This document shows positions 43,993 through 52,406 of a stretch of 64,000 nt of DNA, in pieces (position 1 is the stretch's first letter; every line of letters starts with the position of its first letter). This DNA is from Fimbriimonadaceae bacterium (lineage in GTDB: Bacteria; Armatimonadota; Fimbriimonadia; Fimbriimonadales; Fimbriimonadaceae): contig JAHBTD010000003.1 in the NCBI GenBank assembly GCA_019638775.1, positions 62,001-126,000 on the forward strand. The letters are read 5' to 3'. Position numbers and translations under genes: made by a program. The notes under the pieces are model-generated. The model was not told the DNA's origin, made no database searches, and worked only from the letters and a program-made list of their open reading frames with translations.

Positions 43993-43997
43993 ACGTC

Positions 43998-44417
43998 ATG
44001 CGCGATGATACAAACGGGTCAACGGAAGGGCATCTTGGCAAGTTCCGAGCCTGGTTTTATGCCGCCGCACTTTACAACGTGGCATGGGGAGTCGGTGTGA
44101 TCCTATTCCCCAACCTCATCTTTGAGCTTGTTGGCATGCCTCCGCCAAACTATCTGAGCCTTTTCCAGTGCATCGGCATGATGGTATTGGTTTATGGACT
44201 CGGCTACTATCTGCTCGCCCGCGATCCAATTCGCTACGCTCACTTTGTATGGATCGGTTTGGCGGGCAAAACGTTCGGGCCAGTCGGTTTTTTGTGGGCT
44301 GCGCTACAAGGCGATCTGCCGTGGGTCTTTGGCTGGACTGTGCTATTCAACGACATCGTCTGGTGGCCTGCCTTCTGGATGTTTGCGCTAAAACACGCCA
44401 GACATCGCTTGAAATAG
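43998..44417 (+). CDS. small membrane protein, four helices
   Basis: 139 residues. After a polar N terminus there are four helices (FYAAALYNVAWGVGVILF; FQCIGMMVLVYGLGYYLLA; HFVWIGLAGKTFGPVGFLWAAL; VLFNDIVWWPAFWMFAL). Pattern resembles small DoxX/alkyl-hydroperoxide-reductase-associated membrane proteins, but I make no functional call. Single gene with its own promoter and terminator. Confidence 0.7.
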   Translation: MRDDTNGSTEGHLGKFRAWFYAAALYNVAWGVGVILFPNLIFELVGMPPPNYLSLFQCIGMMVLVYGLGYYLLARDPIRYAHFVWIGLAGKTFGPVGFLWAALQGDLPWVFGWTVLFNDIVWWPAFWMFALKHARHRLK

Positions 44418-44419
44418 CA

Positions 44420-44451
44420 AGAGAGGCCTTGCTTACACAAGACCTCTCTTT
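44420..44451. terminator. bidirectional terminator hairpin
   Basis: AAGAGAGGCCTTG (44420-44432), loop CTTACA, CAAGACCTCTCTT (44439-44451): 13 bp with one G-T pair, ending in T residues on both strands. Between convergent genes ending at 44417 and 44471. Confidence 0.85.
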
Positions 44452-44470
44452 GTGATCGTGCTTTAAACGA

Positions 44471-45172
44471 TTACTTGCTTGCCTTTCGGCGTCGGATCAA
44501 CGCGAGAGCGCCGAGACCGAGAACAGCCATGGTGGCGGGCTCGGGAACGGGGGTTGCGTCGAACGACCAGCTCTCAACTGTGCCGAGGTCCTGGCCAACG
44601 CTGTCCCAGACATCGAGTCTCCAATCGCCGTTCATGGCTAAGCCGCTGAAGACGTTGTAGTCGTTGCCGTTGAACTGAGCGATGCCCTGGCTATTGTTGC
44701 CAGCGCCTGCGCCGAACGCATGGGTGGAACGAGCATAGTCGCCGTTTGCGATGACAACGCCATCACCAACTGCTGCTGCTGCTGCTGCAAAGCTAGCTGC
44801 GCCGCTTGCCGCCGAGAAGAATCGATACCGACCAGCAACGTTGCTCGAGTCGCCAACGCCACCAGCGGTTACCGAACCGACGCGGCTCATCAGATGAACG
44901 CTCGTGCCCGTACCGACGTGCGTGAACTTAGCGATCAGGTCGCCAACCCACGTGTGCATCGATGGGTGCGAAGATCCTGTACCTGTCGGCCAGAAGTTAA
45001 TCTCAACCCAGTTCAGCGTGCCAACTGTGGGAGGCTGACCGCTTACGTTAATTGTCGAGCTGCCAGCGGTTGCGCTAGCGTCAGGAATATCGAATCCAGC
45101 ACCCGGGCCAAAGGTAACTGCCATCGCGGACGATGCCACGACGCTAAGCCCAAGAATCATTAATTTTTTCAA
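44471..45172 (-). CDS. PEP-CTERM sorted secreted protein
   Basis: 233 residues. Signal peptide MKKLMILGLSVVASSAMAVTF, a beta-rich body with DWRLDVWDSVGQDLGTVESWSF (proprotein-convertase P-domain-like strands), and the C-terminal sorting signal VPEPATMAVLGLGALALIRRRKASK (shown here as PVPEPATM, helix, then RRRK). An exosortase should cleave it and release or attach it at the surface; none is in the window. Poly-Ala segment near residue 130. The start is TTG at 45172, five bases after GGAGGAG; an ATG at 45160 is the alternative. It uses a normal ribosome binding site, unlike many neighbours. Confidence 0.85.
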   Translation of the reverse strand: MKKLMILGLSVVASSAMAVTFGPGAGFDIPDASATAGSSTINVSGQPPTVGTLNWVEINFWPTGTGSSHPSMHTWVGDLIAKFTHVGTGTSVHLMSRVGSVTAGGVGDSSNVAGRYRFFSAASGAASFAAAAAAVGDGVVIANGDYARSTHAFGAGAGNNSQGIAQFNGNDYNVFSGLAMNGDWRLDVWDSVGQDLGTVESWSFDATPVPEPATMAVLGLGALALIRRRKASK

Positions 45173-45465
45173 CTCATCTCCTCCAAACCAAAGGACGTCA
45201 AAGCGAGACGTGAACAACTCACGCCCGGCTTGGTTCGTTCAATATATGACAATTCGTTCATTTTTGCAACGGTAATCGCATGCTTCCCGCACAATTACCG
45301 GTTGAAATGTTTGTCAGTAGCTCCGACAATGCCGAAAGTCAAAAAATGGAACGGTCCGAAGACCCGAAATGACAGGCGCGACAGACCATGCTCGGGTACA
45401 ATCCGCTCCTCTATACCCCTGCTCGGCTAAGCCTGAGCCGGAAAATCCGTCCACAGGGAAAATCT
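45173..45465. promoter_or_regulatory. divergent promoter region; rpsF leader
   Basis: About 290 bases. It has an inverted repeat CGGTAAT (45270-45276)/ATTACCG (45294-45300), a candidate rpsF -10 box TACAAT at 45397-45402, and in the predicted leader a small hairpin CGGCT (45424-45428)/AGCCG (45436-45440). Many rpsF leaders bind S6-S18, so the hairpin could be autoregulatory, but no match to that motif is claimed. Short basic frame 45330-45431 is not considered a gene. Confidence 0.4.
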
Positions 45466-45759
45466 ATGAATTCACGAAAGTACGAAGCAATGGTGATTGT
45501 CAAGCCGGCAATCGGCGATGGCGATGTTCAGAAACTTGCCGACCGCTACAAAGGCGTCATCGAGAGCAAGGGAGGCTCCGTCTCCAAAGCTGGAAAGTGG
45601 GAGAAGCGAAAGCTTGCTTACGAGATCGAAGGTTTCAAAGAAGGCACCTACATCCTCATGAACTTTGAATCGGCTGCCGACGTGCCCCAAGAGCTCAGCC
45701 GCCAGCTTGGCAACAATGACGACGTGATTCGTCATCGCATCTTCAAACTCGAAGGTTGA
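45466..45759 (+). CDS. rpsF: ribosomal protein S6
   Basis: 97 residues. RKYEAMVIVKPAIGDGDVQ, KLADRYKGVIESKGGSVSKAGKWEKRKLAYEI and RHRIFKLEG are typical. Binds 16S rRNA with S18. AGGG eight bases before ATG. Followed by ssb after 17 bases; the usual rpsR and rplI do not follow. Confidence 0.95.
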   Translation: MNSRKYEAMVIVKPAIGDGDVQKLADRYKGVIESKGGSVSKAGKWEKRKLAYEIEGFKEGTYILMNFESAADVPQELSRQLGNNDDVIRHRIFKLEG

Positions 45760-45764
45760 TCGGC

Positions 45765-45770
45765 TAACAT
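45765..45770 (+). promoter_or_regulatory. -10-like TAACAT before ssb
   Basis: TAACAT, AACGTT, ATG at 45777: a six-base gap inside the rpsF-ssb spacer, suggesting an internal leaderless promoter in addition to read-through from rpsF. Confidence 0.4.
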
Positions 45771-45776
45771 AACGTT

Positions 45777-46205
45777 ATGATTAACAGAGTTGTCCTCGTC
45801 GGTCGTTTGACGCATGATCCGCAGTTGCGGACAACGACGTCCGGCAAGAACGTGACCGACTTCCAGATCGCCGTCCAGAAGCGCATCAAGCCGAACGACG
45901 GTTCCCCCGACGCCGATTTCTTCCGCGTTACTTGCTGGGGTTCGACAGCCGAGTTCGTCGCCAATTACTTGTCGAAGGGCAGACTCGTTGCTGTGGATGG
46001 CCGCCTACAATCGCGTAAATATGTTGCGAGCGACGGCGGACAGCGCGAAGTTGTCGAAGTTGTCGCGGACTCCGTGCAAGGGCTGGATCGACCTCGGGAC
46101 GACGCGGGTGGAGGTGGTGGTGGAAGCCATGCCGTAGCCGCTGCTCCTGCAGCTGTATCCGCTGCCCCTGGAGAGGACGAGTACGACCCGTTCGCGGACG
46201 AGTGA
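45777..46205 (+). CDS. ssb: single-stranded DNA-binding protein
   Basis: 142 residues. OB fold (MINRVVLVGRLTHDPQLRTT; VTDFQIAVQKR; FFRVTCWGSTAEFVANYLSKGRLVAVDGRLQSR), a Gly/Ala-rich flexible linker, and the acidic tip EYDPFADE. The tip differs from DDDIPF in that Phe is not terminal. Its TGA shares one base with the next ATG. Confidence 0.95.
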   Translation: MINRVVLVGRLTHDPQLRTTTSGKNVTDFQIAVQKRIKPNDGSPDADFFRVTCWGSTAEFVANYLSKGRLVAVDGRLQSRKYVASDGGQREVVEVVADSVQGLDRPRDDAGGGGGGSHAVAAAPAAVSAAPGEDEYDPFADE

Positions 46206-47272
46206 TGGCACACATCCTCGACGATCGCGACTACCTGCTGCGCAACGATCCCAAAGGGATGTATCGCCTCACATGCGAATTCCCGGATCAATGCCGCAAA
46301 GCCCTTGATATCGCACAAAAGACGACGCTTCAACCGTTAAAGTTTGATCCGTCGTTCGTCGTTCTGTCTGGCTTGGGAGGGTCGGCGATCGGTGGCGATT
46401 TTCTGAGCGCGATCATTGAGGACCAGGGGTCGGTGCCGTTTCAAGTGAATCGCGATTATTCGCTCCCCAACTGCGTAGATAGCGGCACGCTCCTCATTGC
46501 ATCCAGTTATTCGGGCAATACCGAGGAGACTCTTTCTGCGTATGCCATTGCGAAGGCGAAAGGCGCGACTATCCTCGCCACGACGAGCGGCGGCAAGCTC
46601 GCCGAATTGGCACGAGCCGATGGTTTTGATGTAATTCAAATTCCTGGCGGACAACCGCCAAGAACGGCACTGGGCTATTCGCTTGTGCCAGCGCTGGTGG
46701 CGGCTGAGTCGTTCCGGTTGATCCCTCCGCAACCTTTTGCTGAGACGATTGCCGGGCTTGAAGAGGTTGTAAGATCGTGTGCCGTCGAGGTGCCGTTTGA
46801 GCAGAATCAAGCAAAGCAGATTGCAGCCCAACTTCATGGAAAGCTCAGCGTCATTTACGGGCTCGGCTCTTGGCAGGGAGTTGTGGCATACCGGTGGAAG
46901 GGCCAGATCAACGAGAACGCCAAGAACATGACGTTCTCGGCACGGTTCCCCGAACTCAACCATAACGAAGTCCTTGGTTGGGTTAAGGCGACAGACCAGG
47001 GTGTCGGGCAGTGGGTCGTTGTCGTCTTGAAGGATGGGACGGAGTCGGCAAAGATGCAGGCTAGGGGCAAGATCACGCTTGACCTGATCGGAGATCGAGC
47101 GGAGCATATCGTGGTCCAAGCGAAAGGCGACAGCCTGCTCGAAAAGGCATTAACGCTCACCCTTTTGGGTGATTTCGTCTCGCTCTACCTTGCTACACTC
47201 AACGATGTCGATCCCGAAAACATCGACTGGCTGAACCACCTAAAAGGCGAACTCGCGAACATTCCGAACTGA
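46205..47272 (+). CDS. bifunctional phosphoglucose/phosphomannose isomerase (SIS family)
   Basis: 355 residues. VVLSGLGGSAIGGDFLSAII and LLIASSYSGNTEETLSAYAIAKAKGA are SIS-domain sugar-phosphate sites; FPELNHNEVLGW carries the catalytic region typical of the archaeal-type Pgi/Pmi family, and YLATLNDVDPENIDWLNHLK the end. Interconverts glucose-6-P or mannose-6-P with fructose-6-P. ATG within the ssb stop (TGATG). Confidence 0.88.
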   Translation: MAHILDDRDYLLRNDPKGMYRLTCEFPDQCRKALDIAQKTTLQPLKFDPSFVVLSGLGGSAIGGDFLSAIIEDQGSVPFQVNRDYSLPNCVDSGTLLIASSYSGNTEETLSAYAIAKAKGATILATTSGGKLAELARADGFDVIQIPGGQPPRTALGYSLVPALVAAESFRLIPPQPFAETIAGLEEVVRSCAVEVPFEQNQAKQIAAQLHGKLSVIYGLGSWQGVVAYRWKGQINENAKNMTFSARFPELNHNEVLGWVKATDQGVGQWVVVVLKDGTESAKMQARGKITLDLIGDRAEHIVVQAKGDSLLEKALTLTLLGDFVSLYLATLNDVDPENIDWLNHLKGELANIPN

Positions 47273-47302
47273 TGCCCCCTGCCGGGCGTACTGGAAGGGT
47301 GG

Positions 47303-47308
47303 TACCCT
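47303..47308 (+). promoter_or_regulatory. -10-like TACCCT of hslU
   Basis: TACCCT lies ten bases before ATG 47319; the gap GCATCCATCT has no ribosome binding site. Confidence 0.35.
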
Positions 47309-47318
47309 GCATCCATCT

Positions 47319-48776
47319 ATGAGCCTCCCTATTGAGGACTTGACTCCACGTCAAATCGTAAGCGAGCTCGACCGCTACATCGTCGGGCAAAATGCCGCCA
47401 AAAAGGCGGTGGCTGTGGCGTTGCGCAACCGTTATCGCCGGCAGCAGCTCCCCGCGAAGCAAAGGGAGGAGATTCTCCCTAAGAACATCTTGATGATCGG
47501 TCCCACCGGGGTCGGCAAAACCGAAATAGCACGGCGACTGGCTCAGCTTGCGAAGGCGCCTTTTGTCAAAGTTGAGGCCACCAAGTTCACCGAGGTCGGC
47601 TATGTTGGGCGAGATGTTGAATCCATGATTCGTGATCTCGTTGCTGCTTCGGTCCGCCTTGTCGAGAAAGAACGCATCGATGCGGTGCAGCAAGAGGCAG
47701 AACGTCGAGCCATGGAACGACTGGTTGACATGGTCGACACCGGCCCCAAGCCTACTCGTGTGCGAAAGCGGGCCAGACCGGACTCGCAGATCATGGATAA
47801 CCCGGTTTTCCGACAGGCTTTTGAGGTCTTTGGTTCAAAGATAGATGACGACTACCCCGACCAAGAAACGGAAGTCGTAGAAGTTGACGAGAAGAAGCTT
47901 GCCCAAGAGCGGAAAAAGCTCGTCAAGAAGATTCAAAAGGGTGATTTTGACGATCACATCGTCGAGATTGACATAGAGGAACAATCGAATCCATTCGTCC
48001 AGGTTTTCAGCCCGCAAGGCATCGAGGAGATGGGATTCGATATGAACAGCCTGTCGAACCCGTTCGGCTCAAAGCAATCCACATTGAAAGTCACCGTTGG
48101 CGAGGCGAAGCAGATCTTGGTTGATGAAGAAGCCCGAAAGATGATTGACCGCAGCACGCTCAATCGCGATGCGATCACACGCGCCGAGCAGACAGGCATC
48201 ATCTTCCTTGACGAGATTGACAAGGTCGCCGGCAAGCAGGGGGGCTCCGGACCCGACGTGTCCCGCGAGGGCGTTCAGCGAGACCTGCTCCCCATCGTCG
48301 AAGGTTCGACGGTACAGAGTAAGTTCGGCCCGATACGAACAGATCACGTTCTGTTTATTGCAGCTGGGGCATTTCACATGTCCAAGCCAAGCGACCTCAT
48401 TCCTGAGCTTCAAGGCCGACTTCCCATTCGGGTTGAACTGGAACCGCTTACCGAAGAGGACTTCCGTCGCATCTTGCGCGAGCCCGAAAATGCCCTCATC
48501 AAGCAGTATCAACTTCTGCTCGGCACCGAGGGTATTAAGCTCACGATTACTGAGGACGGTGTTGATGAAATTGCCAAGCTCGCCGCTGAAGTCAATGGAA
48601 AGACTGAGAATATTGGAGCACGGCGACTTCACACAATGATGGAGAAGCTGCTTGAAGAGCTACTTTTTGAGGCTCCTGAGATCGAAGAGAAGAAGATAAC
48701 ACTCGATGCAAAATCCGTTCAATCTCGGCTTAGCGCACTTGTGAAGGATGTCGATTTGAGCCGATATATTCTTTAG
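47319..48776 (+). CDS. hslU: HslUV protease ATPase subunit
   Basis: 485 residues. Starts LTPRQIVSELDRYIVGQNAAKKAVAVALRNRYRR, Walker A GPTGVGKT (61-68), TKFTEVGYVGRDVESMIRDL pore region (GYVG), acidic I-domain (about 115-245), Walker B GIIFLDEID, sensor FQRDLLPIVEGS-like VQRDLLPIVEGSTV and the C-terminal DLSRYIL that docks into HslV. The peptidase gene hslV, normally just upstream, is not here. Confidence 0.95.
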   Translation: MSLPIEDLTPRQIVSELDRYIVGQNAAKKAVAVALRNRYRRQQLPAKQREEILPKNILMIGPTGVGKTEIARRLAQLAKAPFVKVEATKFTEVGYVGRDVESMIRDLVAASVRLVEKERIDAVQQEAERRAMERLVDMVDTGPKPTRVRKRARPDSQIMDNPVFRQAFEVFGSKIDDDYPDQETEVVEVDEKKLAQERKKLVKKIQKGDFDDHIVEIDIEEQSNPFVQVFSPQGIEEMGFDMNSLSNPFGSKQSTLKVTVGEAKQILVDEEARKMIDRSTLNRDAITRAEQTGIIFLDEIDKVAGKQGGSGPDVSREGVQRDLLPIVEGSTVQSKFGPIRTDHVLFIAAGAFHMSKPSDLIPELQGRLPIRVELEPLTEEDFRRILREPENALIKQYQLLLGTEGIKLTITEDGVDEIAKLAAEVNGKTENIGARRLHTMMEKLLEELLFEAPEIEEKKITLDAKSVQSRLSALVKDVDLSRYIL

Positions 48777-48793
48777 AAGCCTCACAAAGGCGT

Positions 48794-48841
48794 TACAATA
48801 GCGTGGAAGGAGACTGCATGATCGGTTCCCTTCTGACCTGA
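48794..48841 (+). promoter_or_regulatory. TACAAT box and seven-codon upstream ORF
   Basis: TACAAT at 48794-48799 is a good -10 box. After it GGAAGGAGA (48806-48813), the best ribosome binding site in this part of the window, precedes ATG 48818 of a seven-codon frame (MIGSLLT, stop at 48839-48841). It ends 19 bases before the real gene start at 48861. It may be a leader peptide or chance. Confidence 0.35.
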
Positions 48842-48860
48842 AGCTTTGGAGCAAACAAGG

Positions 48861-50267
48861 ATGTTGCGAATAGCCTCAATCATCTTAGGCACGGGAATAG
48901 CTGTCACCGGGTGGGCAGGCGCTTTTTCGGAAAAGGAACGATCGGATGTCGTTGCATATTGGAACAAGCCTGGACGCTACACCGCGACAGCGCCAAATTG
49001 GGCCACTCAAACCGGTCCATTCACCGTTAGATTAACCGTTGCCGGTTCGACGTGGCTTTGGAACTACAACAAAGTCAGGGGCATGGGCAAAGTCCCTCCA
49101 ACTCAAGACGCTGTCCCTCAAAACGCCGAGCAACAGGTCTGGCAGAAATGGATTGAAGCCAAGATAGTTTATGATCGCTGGTCGACCGGAAAGCGAGCGG
49201 CTGAGACAAACGCACAGATAATAGGTCGAGGTGTAGAGTTTAACCAGCCCGAACCGGAACATCCCGGCCCGGCGCCGCTTGGTCTGATCCTTCTCGCAGG
49301 TAATCCTCCCGACTTTGCTGAGGCGGTCACCCCGGTGGGCTACACCATTCGGTTTGGCGATAACGACGAAGTGCGATACGAAGACAACGTGAATATGCGC
49401 GACCGCTATGCGTACTACCGGTTTGAACGGGGGGTGATGTCGGGTGGCAAGAAGGTTCGTGAACTGCCCAAAGAAGAGCTTGACGCGATTTTCAAGCAGG
49501 CCGGACTCACGGAGTCAGAGCAGAGAATCATGGCGTCGGTCTCACTTCTTGAGGGCGGTTTCGACAGCGTTAACACCTACGACACGGGGTTCGTTTCCGT
49601 TGGATTCATCCAATTTGCATGCCAGCGCGATGGCTCAGGCGCGCTTGGCAGGATGCTGCGCAACTATAAACTGCAGAATGAGTCGGGATTCTCTACTGAT
49701 TTCCGAGCCTTTGGCATCGACATCGACGCCGATTGCAAGCTGATTGTTCTCGATCCGGCTACTGGTGCGGAGCTTGTGGGGCCTGCGGCTGCGGACAAGA
49801 TCATTAACGACAAGCGCCTCATCGCTGTATTCCAACGGTCCGGATTGAAGAGCCGGGCTTACCGGGTCGCTCAGATTCTCCACGCCAAGCAAGAGTTTTA
49901 TCCGGGCAACGACGCAATCAGCTTGAATGTGCGCGGTCGAGCGCTGAACTGCAAAGTCAGCGACGTTATTCGCTCGGAAGCAGGGCTCGCAACTTTGATG
50001 GACCGCAAGGTGAACACGGGGAATATTGAACCTTTGACGTCGATCATGGCTTTGGTTGCCGCAGAAAACAGCTTGTCCAGTTTGGATGATTTACGCAAGT
50101 TCGAGCGCGATATTGTCGTGGCGATGAAGTACCGAAAGGATTACTTTGAGGATAAGAGTCTGACTCAGCCTGGACCGGCGAAGACACCAAAGCGAGACTA
50201 TAGAGCTTTGTTGAATCGATCAGGCTCGCGTAGTGGGCGGGGTGGAAAGTCCGGCAGCAAAGGATAG
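48861..50267 (+). CDS. secreted lysozyme-like protein
   Basis: 468 residues. Signal peptide MLRIASIILGTGIAVTGWAGAF; an N-terminal beta-rich part with many Trp; then an alpha-helical part with MASVSLLEGGFDSVNTYDTGFVSVGFIQFACQ, where Glu in the helix and the GFVSVGFIQF strand recall the lysozyme/transglycosylase superfamily (E...Q/D...GxxQ). No clear family assignment. C-terminal tail rich in Arg, Gly, Ser and Lys. Its last 48 bases overlap the 3' end of the MPG gene on the other strand. ATG chosen for the signal peptide; GGAG lies 11 bases upstream. Confidence 0.6.
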   Translation: MLRIASIILGTGIAVTGWAGAFSEKERSDVVAYWNKPGRYTATAPNWATQTGPFTVRLTVAGSTWLWNYNKVRGMGKVPPTQDAVPQNAEQQVWQKWIEAKIVYDRWSTGKRAAETNAQIIGRGVEFNQPEPEHPGPAPLGLILLAGNPPDFAEAVTPVGYTIRFGDNDEVRYEDNVNMRDRYAYYRFERGVMSGGKKVRELPKEELDAIFKQAGLTESEQRIMASVSLLEGGFDSVNTYDTGFVSVGFIQFACQRDGSGALGRMLRNYKLQNESGFSTDFRAFGIDIDADCKLIVLDPATGAELVGPAAADKIINDKRLIAVFQRSGLKSRAYRVAQILHAKQEFYPGNDAISLNVRGRALNCKVSDVIRSEAGLATLMDRKVNTGNIEPLTSIMALVAAENSLSSLDDLRKFERDIVVAMKYRKDYFEDKSLTQPGPAKTPKRDYRALLNRSGSRSGRGGKSGSKG

Positions 50268-50897
50268 AATCTTTGACCAATCGCCTTCTTTGAGCGCTTC
50301 CAGGCCTTGTTTAGGTTCAGAAGCCCAGCCCGACTCCTGCGCGTGGATGAATCGCCAGGGGTAGTCGTCGCCCTTACCCTTAGCGAGCCCGATTCTTCGT
50401 CCAAACAGGACGTCCTGCACAGGTTCGCCCGCCTCAATCCTTAACTCGAATTCTGGATCAAGCAGATCAACTCCATTCTCGCTTTTGGCGATGTCGAACG
50501 CCGCACACACCTTTGCCGGACCAGACAGCAAGTCCGTTTCCCTCTTTGCTTTTGGTCTTCGCATTTGCATCTCTTCGATCCCCGATAAAGGCCTTGCCGC
50601 CCGGATCAGAATCGCCCCAGAGGTCCCTTCGCAGTCGACAACCAAATTCAAGAGCCAGTGCATCCCGTACGTGAAATACACGTAAGCAAAGCCCGGAGGT
50701 CCGTGCATGATCGCTGTTCTGGGTGTGATCCCATGCCAAGAGTGGCTTCCAGGGTCGTCCTTCCCGCGATAAGCCTCAACCTCGACGATCATCGCACGCC
50801 GGGTTCCGCGAACCAGAGTGCAGCCAAGCAGCCGAGGCGCGGCTTCGACTGCATTGAGTTGCACAAGCGCATTCAGCGGGTGCTCAACATGGGGCAT
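50220..50897 (-). CDS. 3-methyladenine DNA glycosylase (AAG/MPG family)
   Basis: 225 residues. IVEVEAYRGKDDPGSHSWHGITPRTAIM contains the catalytic Glu (VEAY) and the damaged-base pocket; PGFAYVYFTYGMHWLLNLVV and ILIRAARPL are hallmark blocks. It excises alkylated purines. Start ATG 50897 is six bases after CAAAAT; an upstream frame to 50927 adds ten unlikely residues. Divergent with asnS. Confidence 0.93.
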   Translation of the reverse strand: MPHVEHPLNALVQLNAVEAAPRLLGCTLVRGTRRAMIVEVEAYRGKDDPGSHSWHGITPRTAIMHGPPGFAYVYFTYGMHWLLNLVVDCEGTSGAILIRAARPLSGIEEMQMRRPKAKRETDLLSGPAKVCAAFDIAKSENGVDLLDPEFELRIEAGEPVQDVLFGRRIGLAKGKGDDYPWRFIHAQESGWASEPKQGLEALKEGDWSKILSFAAGLSTPPTTRA

Positions 50898-50903
50898 AGG
50901 GCG

Positions 50904-50909
50904 ATTTTG
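50904..50909 (-). promoter_or_regulatory. -10-like CAAAAT of the MPG gene
   Basis: On the minus strand CAAAAT, CGCCCT, ATG at 50897. It faces the asnS promoter (50935) across about 25 bases. Confidence 0.4.
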
Positions 50910-50934
50910 GCAGGTCCCCAAGCTCACCGAACGG

Positions 50935-50940
50935 TAAAAT
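50935..50940 (+). promoter_or_regulatory. -10 box TAAAAT of asnS, leaderless
   Basis: TAAAAT, CCGCCCG, ATG at 50948: a seven-base gap without ribosome binding site. Confidence 0.6.
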
Positions 50941-50947
50941 CCGCCCG

Positions 50948-52354
50948 ATGGATTATCGCCGCTCCTATATCCGCGATCTGTTCAACCTCGCGCCCGGCAG
51001 CGCAGCTAGCGCTTATGGTTGGGTGAAGACACGCCGCGACAGTAAAGGGATCTCCTTTGTCCAACTGAGCGATGGGTCGTGTTTTAAGGATTTGCAGGTT
51101 GTGGTGAATGAGGGAGCGCTGGATGCAGGCGAGTTCAGCAAGGTCACGACAGGAGCTTGTGTGCGCTTTGACGGCAAGATCGTCGAATCCCCCGCCGCAG
51201 GACAGCCCGTCGAGCTGGCGGCAGAGGGGCTAGAAGTCTACGGCGAAGCCGATCCCGCGACCTACCCGCTTCAGAAGAAAGGGGCCTCCTTTGAATTCTT
51301 ACGGGAGATTGGGCACCTTCGAGTGCGGGGCAATACCTTCGGCGCAGTTTTCCGAATGCGCAGCGAAGTGAGTTGGGCGATCCACAAGTTCTATAGAGAC
51401 AGGGGTTTCCACTACATCCATGCCCCTATCATTACCGCCTCCGACTGCGAAGGCGCAGGCGCGATGTTCGCCGTCACCACACTCTTAGAGCAGCCCCATC
51501 CCAACGGCGAAGAGGTGAAGGCCGCCCTTCAAAAGGTCGATTACAAAGAGGATTTCTTTGGTAAACCCGCCTACCTCACTGTTTCGGGCCAGCTCGAAGG
51601 CGAGACGATGGCCCTCGGCCTCACCAACATCTACACATTCGGCCCAACCTTCCGCGCCGAACAATCTAACACCGCCCGCCACCTTGCTGAGTTCTGGATG
51701 ATCGAGCCGGAGATGGCGTTCTGCGACCTCGAAGGCAACATGACCCTCGCCGAAGAATTCCTTCGCGAAGTCATCCAGCACTGTCTCGACAACTGCGGAG
51801 CCGACCTCGATTTCTTCAACCAGCGTATCGAGCCGTCGCTTCTGGACACACTAAAGCATGTGGTCGAATCGGGCTTTGAGCGCCTGACTTACACCGAAGC
51901 TGTCAAGATGCTCGAAGGCAGCGGCGAGACTTGGGAGAACCCGGTTTACTGGGGCGCCGACCTCCAGAGCGAGCACGAACGTTGGCTCACTGAGAAAAAG
52001 GTAGGCCGCCCCGTGATCTTGACCGACTACCCCAAAGAGATCAAGGCTTTTTACATGCGCGAGAATGAGGACGGAAAAACGGTTCGTGCGATGGATGTGC
52101 TTGCGCCTCGGATTGGTGAGATCATCGGCGGATCTCAGCGCGAAGAGCGACACGACATTCTCCTCAACCGAATAAGAGAACTTGGGCTCCCGGAAGAGGC
52201 GTACTGGTGGTATCTGGACCTGCGCAAGTTTGGCAGCGCGCCCCATGCAGGGTTCGGGCTTGGGCTGGAGAGATTGTTGATGTATGTCACCGGCATGAAG
52301 AACATGCGGGATGTCATTCCTTATCATCGCGCCCCCGGCCAAGCCGAATTCTGA
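50948..52354 (+). CDS. asnS: asparaginyl-tRNA synthetase
   Basis: 468 residues. N-terminal OB-fold anticodon-binding domain ([24 protein letters not shown]), then class II core: [64 protein letters not shown] (motif 2) and [17 protein letters not shown] plus [13 protein letters not shown] (motif 3). The WMIEPEMAF and late RDVIPYxRxPG blocks separate AsnS from AspS. No tRNA genes nearby. Confidence 0.95.
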   Translation: MDYRRSYIRDLFNLAPGSAASAYGWVKTRRDSKGISFVQLSDGSCFKDLQVVVNEGALDAGEFSKVTTGACVRFDGKIVESPAAGQPVELAAEGLEVYGEADPATYPLQKKGASFEFLREIGHLRVRGNTFGAVFRMRSEVSWAIHKFYRDRGFHYIHAPIITASDCEGAGAMFAVTTLLEQPHPNGEEVKAALQKVDYKEDFFGKPAYLTVSGQLEGETMALGLTNIYTFGPTFRAEQSNTARHLAEFWMIEPEMAFCDLEGNMTLAEEFLREVIQHCLDNCGADLDFFNQRIEPSLLDTLKHVVESGFERLTYTEAVKMLEGSGETWENPVYWGADLQSEHERWLTEKKVGRPVILTDYPKEIKAFYMRENEDGKTVRAMDVLAPRIGEIIGGSQREERHDILLNRIRELGLPEEAYWWYLDLRKFGSAPHAGFGLGLERLLMYVTGMKNMRDVIPYHRAPGQAEF

Positions 52355-52406
52355 GGCTCACAAGGTTGTGAGTTCGTATTAGCAAGAGCAAAGAACGGAG
52401 CATCCC

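Noticed and set aside
45230-45430. 66-codon frame before rpsF
   Set aside because: Covers the rpsF promoter and leader; basic random-looking peptide.
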